From Bacteriovoracaceae bacterium UBA7317 (GTDB taxonomy: Bacteria; Bdellovibrionota; Bacteriovoracia; Bacteriovoracales; Bacteriovoracaceae), in the NCBI GenBank assembly GCA_002474345.1, contig DKQD01000061.1, positions 3,463 through 13,023 on the forward strand: a DNA stretch of 9,561 nt, given 5' to 3'. Numbering within the stretch: position 1 is the first letter of the stretch; each line of letters starts with the position of its first letter. Of this stretch, positions 1-5,813 are shown piece after piece. The notes beneath the pieces were generated by a model. The model was not told the origin of the DNA, did not search any database, and saw only the letters and a program-made list of their open reading frames with translations. A program made the translations under genes and the position numbers.

Positions 1-45
1 GGTCCTATAGGACCAAAAAATTTAGGGACTGGTCCTATAGGACCA
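1..45. repeat. Two direct copies of a 14-bp perfect palindrome inside mnmE
   Basis: GGTCCTATAGGACC occurs at 1-14 and again at 31-44. Each copy equals its own reverse complement, and the second extends to 16 bp (30-45, TGGTCCTATAGGACCA). The copies are exactly 30 bases apart, so the reading frame is kept and both encode GPIGP. Because each copy is palindromic, copy 1 can also pair with copy 2 as a 14-bp stem with a 16-base loop. More copies may lie upstream of the window. Confidence 0.9.
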
Positions 46-339
46 ACGAAAAATGATAATATAAGAGAGGCACTAGATTTATTTGAGAGAGTTATCTCTT
101 CGAGGTATAAAGAGCTAATGCAGTCAGATCCCATTGTTGTTGAGCGTCATTCAGGCGTTATCAAGGATGCTTATTTATATGCTCGCCAATTTAAGGACAC
201 TTATAAGAAGGTTGATGATGTCGGGATATTATCTTCAGAGGTTAATGTTCTGGGTGAAAAGGTATCCGAGCTAATTGGTATAGTAAGTCCTGACTCAGTG
301 CTCAATAATGTCTTTATAAATTTTTGTATTGGTAAGTAG
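1..339 (+). CDS. mnmE: tRNA modification GTPase MnmE, C-terminal part (5' end outside window)
   Basis: MnmE (TrmE) is a GTPase that works with MnmG to add an aminomethyl-type group to C5 of the wobble uridine in certain tRNAs. Frame 1 is open from base 1 to a TAG at 337-339, giving 112 visible residues. The end reads NNVFINFCIGK, the family's signature C-terminus, whose Cys is the conserved C-terminal cysteine. The helical stretch before it, with VVERHSGVIKDAYLYA, matches the start of the C-terminal helical domain after the G domain. The first 15 codons encode GPIGP twice, ten residues apart, in what should be the end of the G domain; I know of no such repeat in standard MnmE. A start at the ATG at 118 would be an artefact of the truncated window. 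mnmG follows after 76 bases, the usual order. Identity is secure from the C-terminus and neighbour. Confidence 0.95.
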   Translation, partial: GPIGPKNLGTGPIGPTKNDNIREALDLFERVISSRYKELMQSDPIVVERHSGVIKDAYLYARQFKDTYKKVDDVGILSSEVNVLGEKVSELIGIVSPDSVLNNVFINFCIGK

Positions 340-377
340 CCCTGTCTTTGTTTTTTTTATATCTTGTGTTAGTAAAT

Positions 378-393
378 TGTTCTATGTGGAACT
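378..393. promoter_or_regulatory. Candidate parS site (ParB-binding), mnmE-mnmG gap
   Basis: TGTTCTATGTGGAACT differs at three positions from TGTTCCACGTGGAACA, a well-known form of the bacterial parS palindrome. It lies in the spacer before mnmG, a common location for parS near the origin, and parB is encoded 3.4 kb downstream. It shares the ATGTGGAAC half with the better site at 2849-2864. The imperfect palindrome lowers confidence. Confidence 0.5.
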
Positions 394-406
394 TTTTATA
401 AAAAGT
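391..406. repeat. 16-bp perfect AT-rich palindrome before mnmG
   Basis: ACTTTTTATAAAAAGT is its own reverse complement. It overlaps the end of the parS-like site by three bases and ends 9 bases before the mnmG start codon. It could be an operator or an mRNA structure at the initiation region; no T-run after it supports a terminator. Function unknown. Confidence 0.6.
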
Positions 407-415
407 GTGTTTTCA

Positions 416-2269
416 ATGAATTATAATCTTGTCGTTGTTGGTGGGGGTCATGCTGGTTTAGAGGCAGCTTGGATTGCTGCGGAGTTAGGGTTAAAAACAG
501 CCCTTGTAACAGGCCCGAATGTTAAAATTGGTTCAACACCATGTAATCCTGCTATTGGCGGTGTTGGCAAAGGTCAAGTCGTTCGGGAAATCGATGCGAT
601 GGGTGGTCTAATGGGTAGGCTTGCGGACCTATCAGGAATCCAGTACAGGATTTTAAATGAATCCAAGGGATATGCTGTTCAGTCCACGAGGGTTCAGTTA
701 GATAAAGATATCTATGCTTTTAATGCAGAGAAGTTGATTTCGAGTCATAAAAATATAAGTGTGATAAAGGAAAAGGTCGATAAAATTGAAAAAAGTAATT
801 CAGGATCTTTTCTTTTTTTTGGTAACTCTAAAAGCTTAATCGCAGAGTCGGAAAAAGTTGTTGTTACAACAGGTACTTTTCTAGGGGGAGTATTACACCG
901 AGGAAGTGAAAAAATTAAGGGTGGAAGAGTTGGGAGTCCTTCTTCAAAAAATCTAAAAGACCTTTTTGCAAGTGTTAAAACCTTAGGGAAAAAGTTTAAA
1001 ACAGGCACTCCACCTAGACTAAACAAAAATACAATTAATTTTTCAAAGATGACACCTCAACCTTCAGATTTAAGCGCTAAAAACTTCCACTGCTTACATA
1101 AACCTAACTTTAGGTTTTTACCTCAAGTTGAGTGTTATCTAACGCGTACAAATGAAAAAACTTTGGGGATAATAAGAGAGAATAAAGAAGATTCTCCTAT
1201 TTTTAATGGTCAAATAACTGGTGTGGGGCCTCGATATTGTCCAAGTATTGAGGACAAAGCATTTCGTTATCCTGACAGGAATACCCATCATGTTTTTATA
1301 GAGCCTGAGGGCTTAGAAACGCATTCTGTGTACCCTAATGGTGTATCCACTAGCTTGCCAGCTGATATCCAAGAATCATTTATTAAAACAATAAGTGGCT
1401 TGGAACATGTCGAGTTTTTAGTTCATGGGTATGCTGTTGAATACGATGTCGTCGATGTGACTCAGCTAGATGAGACGTTACAAAGCCAGGACATCAAAGG
1501 TCTGTATTTCGCTGGTCAAATTAATGGAACCTCAGGGTATGAAGAGGCTGCCGGCCAGGGTTTGATAGCAGGTGTTAATGCCGCATTGTCGTTTTTGGGA
1601 AAGGAACCTCTTGTTTTTGACAGAATGGATTCCTATATTGGAGTTATGGTGGGAGACCTTACTTCAAATAAGCGGGATGAACCCTACAGGCTTTTTACAG
1701 CAAGGTCAGAAAATAGGCTGTTTATCCGAGAGGATAATGTCATAAATAGATTAGCTCCCTATAGAAAGCTACTTTGCCAAAACAATGAATTGGATAAATA
1801 CCAAAGACAATATTTGGAAGATTACGACTTGTTAAGTGAGCTTTGTGAAACTTATTTATATAAAATGACATCAAAGAATATGAGTTATTTTAATAAAATG
1901 GGTTATGGTCCTTTGGAAGAAAATATAACTTTAGCTGAATTGTTAAAAAGAGCTGACTTAGATCCTGTAGAAACTTTGATGAAGGAGTTGAATAACTTTG
2001 GAATTAAATTCTTGGATTCTTGTGTTAGATCTGTCGCAATTTCTAAAAAGTATGCAGGTTATATTAAAAGAGCTTCAACTGAGGCAGAAAAGATTAAAAA
2101 GCTAAGTCTCAAGAAAATTAATTGGGAAGCTTTGGTTAATTCGACAAACATTTCGCATGAATGTCGGCTTCGTATAAAGCAAATCAGGCCAAATAGTTTT
2201 GGTCAGTTGAGGCAAATTGAAGGAATAAGGCCAGCTACTTTGGCCTTTGTTGCGGGAAATTTTATTTAG
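416..2269 (+). CDS. mnmG: tRNA uridine-5-carboxymethylaminomethyl modification enzyme MnmG (GidA)
   Basis: MnmG is the FAD- and NADH-dependent partner of MnmE in wobble-uridine modification of tRNA, acting in the cytoplasm. From the ATG at 416 the protein is 617 aa, close to the 629 aa of E. coli MnmG. The N-terminus has the FAD-binding Rossmann motif VVVGGGHAG (about residues 6-14), then the family block PCNPAIGGVGKG (42-53) and TGTPPRL (196-202). GQINGTSGYEEAAGQGLIAG marks the second conserved FAD region, and the C-terminal helical domain ends with GQLRQIEGIRPAT. I chose 416 because the glycine motif follows at once; the frame is open back to a GTG at 329 inside mnmE, but those 29 codons do not resemble the family. 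No clear Shine-Dalgarno sequence precedes 416; instead there is a 16-bp palindrome. The rsmG ATG comes one base after the stop. Confidence 0.97.
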   Translation: MNYNLVVVGGGHAGLEAAWIAAELGLKTALVTGPNVKIGSTPCNPAIGGVGKGQVVREIDAMGGLMGRLADLSGIQYRILNESKGYAVQSTRVQLDKDIYAFNAEKLISSHKNISVIKEKVDKIEKSNSGSFLFFGNSKSLIAESEKVVVTTGTFLGGVLHRGSEKIKGGRVGSPSSKNLKDLFASVKTLGKKFKTGTPPRLNKNTINFSKMTPQPSDLSAKNFHCLHKPNFRFLPQVECYLTRTNEKTLGIIRENKEDSPIFNGQITGVGPRYCPSIEDKAFRYPDRNTHHVFIEPEGLETHSVYPNGVSTSLPADIQESFIKTISGLEHVEFLVHGYAVEYDVVDVTQLDETLQSQDIKGLYFAGQINGTSGYEEAAGQGLIAGVNAALSFLGKEPLVFDRMDSYIGVMVGDLTSNKRDEPYRLFTARSENRLFIREDNVINRLAPYRKLLCQNNELDKYQRQYLEDYDLLSELCETYLYKMTSKNMSYFNKMGYGPLEENITLAELLKRADLDPVETLMKELNNFGIKFLDSCVRSVAISKKYAGYIKRASTEAEKIKKLSLKKINWEALVNSTNISHECRLRIKQIRPNSFGQLRQIEGIRPATLAFVAGNFI

Positions 2270-2270
2270 A

Positions 2271-2912
2271 ATGAAAGATTTTAGTCAAAGGTATCTTCAA
2301 TATTTAAAAGGTGACCTAAAAGGGTTAAATTTAACTAGAATCCTAGATGAAGATGAGTTTTATCAAAAACAGATTTTGGATTCTGTAATTCCTATAGAAA
2401 AAACTAGGCTTATAACTGATGTGCTTGAGAAACATAAGCTTTTGATAGATATTGGTTTTGGTGGGGGTTTTCCTGTTATTCCATTAAGTTATTTATTTCC
2501 AAAAGTTAAGTTTGTTGGCTTTGAGGGAAGAGGTAAAAAAGTAAAGGCGGTTCAAAAGATTGCGGACCATTTTAACCTTAAGAATGTCTCTCTGTTTCAT
2601 AAAAGAATTGAAGAAGTTTTAATTGATTTAGAAACGGTAATTACTTTTAAAGCGGTTGGTAATGTTAATAAATTATTGGCCAGTATTAATTCAACTAAAA
2701 CAGTCTACGCTTGTTTTTATAAGGGTCCGAACTTTTCTAAAAAAGAGGGTGATGAGCCTTTATTAAAAGGTTGGAAGTTGGTAGAAGAAAATGAGTTTGA
2801 AATTCCTGGGACAGACGGAAGAGTCTTACTCATTTTCAAAAATACTAGTGTTCCATGTGGAACAAGCCCTAAAAATAAAATTAACCTTGTCAAACTTTCT
2901 GATTTACTTTAG
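2271..2912 (+). CDS. rsmG: 16S rRNA m7G527 methyltransferase RsmG (GidB), divergent
   Basis: RsmG methylates N7 of G527 in 16S rRNA using S-adenosylmethionine. The 213-aa product has the family's N-terminal helix region with LNLTRI and EFYQKQILDS, then the SAM-binding motif I, IDIGFGGGFPVIPL (residues 60-72), and a following FEGRGKKVKA block where the family usually has a D/E-S-x-x-KR segment. The usual S-R-A-F motif looks replaced by TFKAVGN, so the protein is divergent, though length and context fit. The core fold ends near VLLIFKN and is followed by a tail of about 23 residues whose codons contain a parS-like site. ATG at 2271 is favoured: it starts one base after the mnmG stop, suggesting translational coupling, and no good Shine-Dalgarno site is visible. 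A TTG at 2247 would add eight residues overlapping mnmG. Confidence 0.92.
   Translation: MKDFSQRYLQYLKGDLKGLNLTRILDEDEFYQKQILDSVIPIEKTRLITDVLEKHKLLIDIGFGGGFPVIPLSYLFPKVKFVGFEGRGKKVKAVQKIADHFNLKNVSLFHKRIEEVLIDLETVITFKAVGNVNKLLASINSTKTVYACFYKGPNFSKKEGDEPLLKGWKLVEENEFEIPGTDGRVLLIFKNTSVPCGTSPKNKINLVKLSDLL
2849..2864. promoter_or_regulatory. Candidate parS site inside the 3' end of rsmG
   Basis: TGTTCCATGTGGAACA matches the parS form TGTTCCACGTGGAACA at 15 of 16 positions; the mismatch is in the central CpG. Both 6-base arms pair perfectly. It lies 109 bases upstream of parA, where parS sites often occur, and it sits in a poorly conserved RsmG tail (codons for VPCGT) that can tolerate it. Confidence 0.75.
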
Positions 2913-2972
2913 CTTTTTTTAATAGTGATCATGTTTTATTGATTGAAGAAAAAAATTGGCTTGGAGTAAGCA

Positions 2973-3830
2973 ATGGCAAAAATTATTTCAATGGTTAATC
3001 AAAAAGGGGGTGTTGGAAAAACAACTTCTTCAATTAGTCTTGGAGCTTGCTTAGCAGTTGCTGAAAAAAAGACGCTACTCATAGACTTAGACCCTCAAGG
3101 GAATGCAAGTGTTGGAGTTGGTTTAGACAAAAATAAATTCTCTAACGGGAATATTTATCACGCAATAATAGGCAAGCTTCCTATTGAGGAAGCAATATAT
3201 AAAACAGAGTTACCTTATTTCGATATTTGTCCTTCAGATAATAACTTAATAGGCGCAGAGATAGAGCTAGTTAGTGAGTTCGCAAGAGAGTCAAAGCTCA
3301 AGATCGCTTTTGAAGAAATTAACGATAAGTACGACTATATTATTATAGATTGTCCGCCATCACTAGGTCTATTGACGATAAATGCCCTAAATGCTTCGAC
3401 CTCTTTTGTTGTGCCGCTTCAGACTGAGTACTTTGCTATGGAGGGGATGGCTCAATTGTTGAATACGGTAAAGCTAGTTAACAGCTCACTAAACCCGGGT
3501 TTAGAGCTTGATGGAATACTTCTAACAATGTTTGATTCACGGAATAATTTGCATAAGCAGGTGGCTGGAGAAATTAGAAAGCATTTTAATGATAAAGTGT
3601 TTAAGTCGGTTATTCCAAGAAATGTAAAACTATCGGAATGCCCTTCGTTTGGTAAACCCATCATACTCTATGATATAGAATCTAGGGGGAGTGAGGCGTA
3701 CTTATCTCTTGCAAAAGAAATGATTTTAAAAACTAAAACTAGTACAAAAGAAAAAAAACCAGAGACTGGGAAAAGAAAAAAGTTTTCTAAAAAAATAAAA
3801 AGTGAAGCACCATCTGAATTAGTTAAATAG
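2973..3830 (+). CDS. parA: Chromosome partitioning ATPase ParA (Soj)
   Basis: ParA is a Walker-type ATPase that binds nucleoid DNA when ATP-bound and is released by ParB, moving ParB-parS complexes during chromosome segregation. The 285-aa product shows the deviant Walker A motif KGGVGKTT (residues 11-18) with its signature first lysine, the A' motif LLIDLDPQGN (35-44), and Walker B YIIIDCPPS (122-130). The core ends with SECPSFGKPIILYDIESRGSEAY, typical of Soj. Chromosomal ParA proteins are often about 250-265 aa; here a tail from about residue 255 is very rich in lysine, including GKRKKFSKK. The start has a GGAG site (2963-2966) six bases upstream. A 60-base gap separates it from rsmG, enough for a promoter, but I see no convincing -35/-10 pair. 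parB follows after 9 bases, so the two are co-transcribed. Confidence 0.97.
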   Translation: MAKIISMVNQKGGVGKTTSSISLGACLAVAEKKTLLIDLDPQGNASVGVGLDKNKFSNGNIYHAIIGKLPIEEAIYKTELPYFDICPSDNNLIGAEIELVSEFARESKLKIAFEEINDKYDYIIIDCPPSLGLLTINALNASTSFVVPLQTEYFAMEGMAQLLNTVKLVNSSLNPGLELDGILLTMFDSRNNLHKQVAGEIRKHFNDKVFKSVIPRNVKLSECPSFGKPIILYDIESRGSEAYLSLAKEMILKTKTSTKEKKPETGKRKKFSKKIKSEAPSELVK

Positions 3831-3839
3831 AGGTTGATA

Positions 3840-4769
3840 ATGGCAAAGAAAAAAAACTTGGCTTTGGGTAAAGGGGCAGCAGCACTGTTTGGTAATCTTC
3901 AGGGAAGTAACTTTGAAGAAAAAAAGGAAATTATACCCAAAGCAATAATTGAAAAGAAAAAAGAGTTGAAGGAAGATTCACCTTTTTTAATTGATGCAGA
4001 TAAAATTCAGTTGAATCCTCATCAGCCTAGAAAAATTTTTAAAGAAAAAGAACTCCAAGAGCTTGCGGAGTCAATAAAAGAAAATGGTTTAATACAGCCA
4101 TTAATTGTAAGCAAAAGTGACGATGGAGAAGGAGGGTTTACTTTAATCGCTGGTGAAAGAAGGCTTAGGGCTTGTAAAAAATTAAAAATCAAGAAAATAC
4201 CAGTAGTTATAAAGAGGGCAACTGAACGAGAAAAAATGGTAATGGCCATAATTGAGAATGTTCAGAGATCCGATTTAAATTGTGTTGAAGAAGGATTAGC
4301 ATATTACAAGTTAATGAATGAGTTTAATCTAACTCAAGAAGAAGTTGCTAGAAAGTTAGGAAAAGAAAGATCAACAATAGCGAACTTTTTAAGAATTTTA
4401 AAATTGCCTAGAGAAGTTATTTCAATGCTTCAGAAAGAGCTTCTTTCTTTCGGACATGCCAAGGTATTGGCTTCACAAAAAGATAGAGACAAGGTCGTTG
4501 TTTTGGCCAATATGGCAGTGACTGAACAGTGGTCTATTAGAGAATTAGAAAAAGCTTTAAAAAAACGAAGTCCCTCAGCTTCCGATAAGACTTCTCTAGA
4601 AAGAAATGCTGATTCATCCTGGCAACAAATAAAGGATAACTTGGAAAGAAGAACGGGGTTTCACTTTTCTATTAAAGGTAATGATAAGGGCGTTGGAAAA
4701 ATTTTAATTAACTTCAATAATGAAGCAGAATTTAATGACATTTATGAGTATCTTATAAAAAGCCGTTAG
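3840..4769 (+). CDS. parB: Chromosome partitioning protein ParB (Spo0J), CTP-binding DNA clamp
   Basis: ParB binds parS, loads onto DNA as a CTP-dependent sliding clamp and stimulates ParA ATPase. The 309-aa product has the expected layout. A short N-terminal ParA-interaction motif reads LALGKGAAALFG (residues 7-18). The ParB/Srx domain opens with IQLNPHQPRKIF and contains the CTP-contacting GERRLRA (105-111) and ENVQRSDLN (139-147). The helix-turn-helix region has LTQEEVARKLGKERSTIANFLRI, and a C-terminal dimerisation domain lies at about 260-309. ATG at 3840 is chosen because AGAGG (3829-3833), overlapping the parA stop, lies six bases before it; a TTG at 3834 would add two residues. parA precedes it directly, and two parS-like sites (378-393, 2849-2864) are nearby. 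Confidence 0.97.
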   Translation: MAKKKNLALGKGAAALFGNLQGSNFEEKKEIIPKAIIEKKKELKEDSPFLIDADKIQLNPHQPRKIFKEKELQELAESIKENGLIQPLIVSKSDDGEGGFTLIAGERRLRACKKLKIKKIPVVIKRATEREKMVMAIIENVQRSDLNCVEEGLAYYKLMNEFNLTQEEVARKLGKERSTIANFLRILKLPREVISMLQKELLSFGHAKVLASQKDRDKVVVLANMAVTEQWSIRELEKALKKRSPSASDKTSLERNADSSWQQIKDNLERRTGFHFSIKGNDKGVGKILINFNNEAEFNDIYEYLIKSR

Positions 4770-4796
4770 ATAGTCGGTTTTAAGGGGTGTTGTTCA

Positions 4797-5153
4797 ATGA
4801 TTGCAGGATTAAATGAAGGCGAAATTTCAGCGGTTATAGAAGAGGGTTGTAAGTTTGAAGGAAACCTATCTTTTAATGGTGTTGCTAGAATTGCTGGTGT
4901 TGTGAACGGAAGTGTTTTTTCTAACGATACGATTATTGTTTCTGAAGGTGCAATAATTAACGCAGATATTAACGCAAACATAATTCTTATTTCGGGTACT
5001 GTTAAAGGAAATATCAAAGCAAGCTCAAGGGTTGAAATAATTAAGCCTGCTAGGTTTGAGGGAACAATTACTACTCCAAGCTTGGTTGTGGAGGAGGGCG
5101 TTATTTTTCACGGTACGACAAAAATGCGTGATAAAAATAAGCCAAACCAATAA
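4797..5153 (+). CDS. Bactofilin (polymer-forming cytoskeletal protein)
   Basis: Bactofilins are small beta-helical proteins that polymerise without nucleotide into filaments or membrane-associated scaffolds. The 118-aa product is nearly all bactofilin domain: repeated short strands with hydrophobic-Gly patterning such as FEGNLSFNGVARIAG, GSVFSNDTIIVSEGA, NANIILISGTVKGNI and RFEGTITTPSLVVEEG. The repeat ARIxGxVxGxV and the TPSLVVEEG end block are characteristic. The charged tail MRDKNKPNQ is short, and there is no transmembrane segment. AGGGG (4783-4787) lies nine bases before the ATG. It follows parB after 27 bases and is probably in the par operon. In Myxococcus, bactofilins are known to organise ParABS, so a role in positioning the segregation machinery is a reasonable inference; a cell-shape role is the alternative. 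The family is firm, the specific name is not. Confidence 0.92.
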   Translation: MIAGLNEGEISAVIEEGCKFEGNLSFNGVARIAGVVNGSVFSNDTIIVSEGAIINADINANIILISGTVKGNIKASSRVEIIKPARFEGTITTPSLVVEEGVIFHGTTKMRDKNKPNQ

Positions 5154-5174
5154 TCGAACCAAAAACTTTTCGAT
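5153..5174. repeat. Short inverted repeat just after the bactofilin stop
   Basis: ATCGAA (5153-5158) and TTCGAT (5169-5174) can pair as a six-base stem with a ten-base loop, beginning at the last base of the bactofilin stop codon. There is no run of T after it, so a Rho-independent terminator is doubtful; it may be chance. Confidence 0.3.
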
Positions 5175-5200
5175 AGCCACCTTTTGCTAGAGCCAATCAA

Positions 5201-5377
5201 GTGAAAATTGTTGACGGATTTCTTTTGAGAGACTATTCATATAGTCCACGAGAAATGATCATAGGATTATATGAAGGCTCCCTTTATAAATTTTCGGAGG
5301 GGCGCGAAAAAAAAGAAGCATTTCTTTTTAATCTCATTGGAGATATGAAATATGAGTATTATAGACGGTCTATTTGA
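5201..5377 (+). CDS. Possible small protein of 58 aa overlapping the start of atpF'
   Basis: I do not recognise this. The frame is open from just after a TAG at 5174-5176 to a TGA at 5375-5377; GTG at 5201 gives 58 aa and an in-frame ATG at 5255 gives 40. The peptide is plausible as protein, with seven tyrosines and stretches such as SPREMIIGLYEGSLYKF and FLFNLIGDMKYEYYRRSI. It fills most of the 198-base gap between bactofilin and atpF' and overlaps the b' gene by 26 bases. Neither start has a clear Shine-Dalgarno site, and such an ORF could arise by chance. If translated, it would carry ribosomes through the atpF' ribosome-binding region. Alternatively the region is an untranslated leader of the atp genes. 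No signal peptide or membrane segment is evident. Confidence 0.3.
   Translation: MKIVDGFLLRDYSYSPREMIIGLYEGSLYKFSEGREKKEAFLFNLIGDMKYEYYRRSI
5211..5239 (+). promoter_or_regulatory. Weak candidate sigma70-type promoter for the atp genes
   Basis: TTGACG (5211-5216) resembles a -35 box at five of six positions. After a 17-base spacer comes TATTCA (5234-5239), which matches the -10 consensus only at its first three bases; TATAGT at 5240-5245 is a better match but too far away. The position, 110-140 bases before atpF', is sensible, but the evidence is thin. Confidence 0.25.
5331..5344 (+). promoter_or_regulatory. Small hairpin covering the atpF' ribosome-binding site
   Basis: ATCTC (5331-5335) can pair with GAGAT (5340-5344) around a four-base loop. 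The GGAG Shine-Dalgarno site of atpF' (5339-5342) lies mostly in the right arm. At five base pairs it would be only modestly stable; it matters mainly because the possible upstream small ORF reads through it. Confidence 0.3.
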
Positions 5378-5798
5378 GTCATTAGAAATAAACTTAAAAA
5401 TAGTGGGAACTCAGTTCGTAATAATAGTGGTTCTCTACTTCGTTCTAGATTTTTTATTCTTTAAAAAATTACTCTTTGTTTTGGTTCATAGGGAAAGTAA
5501 AACAACTAAACTAGAAGAAGAAGCGAATAAAAAACTTGTAGAGGCAGAAAGCCTATCCAGTGAATATAACAAAAAGTTGCAGGATTTGGCTGCCGAAGTT
5601 TACAAAACGGTACAAGGTCAAAAACAGGAAATTGACGATAAAGAAAAAGAAAATTTAAAGAAAGCTGAAGATCAAATAAATCTTGAAGTGGATAAGCAAA
5701 GAAAAATAATTCGAGAAGAAGTTGATATGAAAAGAGAAGGCGTCTTTCAAAATAAGGAGTCTCTTTCAACAACTTTGGTTGATAAGCTTATAAATTGA
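5352..5798 (+). CDS. atpF': F-type ATP synthase b'-like peripheral stalk subunit
   Basis: The 148-aa product has the b-type layout: one N-terminal membrane helix (about residues 17-43, VIIVVLYFVLDFLFFKKLLFVL) followed by a long, highly charged coiled coil rich in Lys and Glu. b and b' form the stator that links the membrane a subunit to F1 through delta. It is directly followed by a second b-type gene, atpF, after 15 bases. Two adjacent b genes before atpH are known from cyanobacteria, alphaproteobacteria and deltaproteobacterial groups, where the first is called b'. GGAG at 5339-5342 lies nine bases before the ATG. Sequence conservation in this family is low, so the assignment rests on layout and context; which of the pair is b and which b' is by convention. 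Confidence 0.85.
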   Translation: MSIIDGLFESLEINLKIVGTQFVIIVVLYFVLDFLFFKKLLFVLVHRESKTTKLEEEANKKLVEAESLSSEYNKKLQDLAAEVYKTVQGQKQEIDDKEKENLKKAEDQINLEVDKQRKIIREEVDMKREGVFQNKESLSTTLVDKLIN

Positions 5799-5813
5799 AT
5801 AAAGGAACCTAAG

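Noticed and set aside
329..415. Upstream GTG start for mnmG at 329, adding 29 residues
   Set aside because: The extension overlaps mnmE, contains the parS-like site and palindrome, and does not resemble MnmG; the FAD motif follows directly after ATG 416.
745..1026. Reverse-strand open frame of 93 codons inside mnmG, and similar ones in parA, parB, bactofilin, atpF', atpH and atpA
   Set aside because: Each lies antisense to a well-conserved gene and its peptide shows no family features; they are shadows of the coding strand.
2247..2270. TTG start for rsmG overlapping the end of mnmG
   Set aside because: ATG at 2271 directly after the mnmG stop is simpler and gives a normal family length.
2913..2972. 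Promoter or terminator in the rsmG-parA gap
   Set aside because: There is a T-run after the rsmG stop but no stable hairpin before it, and no convincing -35/-10 pair.
4655..4670. GTTTCAC half of a parS site within parB
   Set aside because: Only one arm is present; the other half does not match.
4757..4781. Terminator-like repeat AAAAGCCG / CGGTTTT at the end of parB
   Set aside because: Only three base pairs are continuous before a bulge, the T-run is four bases, and the bactofilin ribosome-binding site follows at once.
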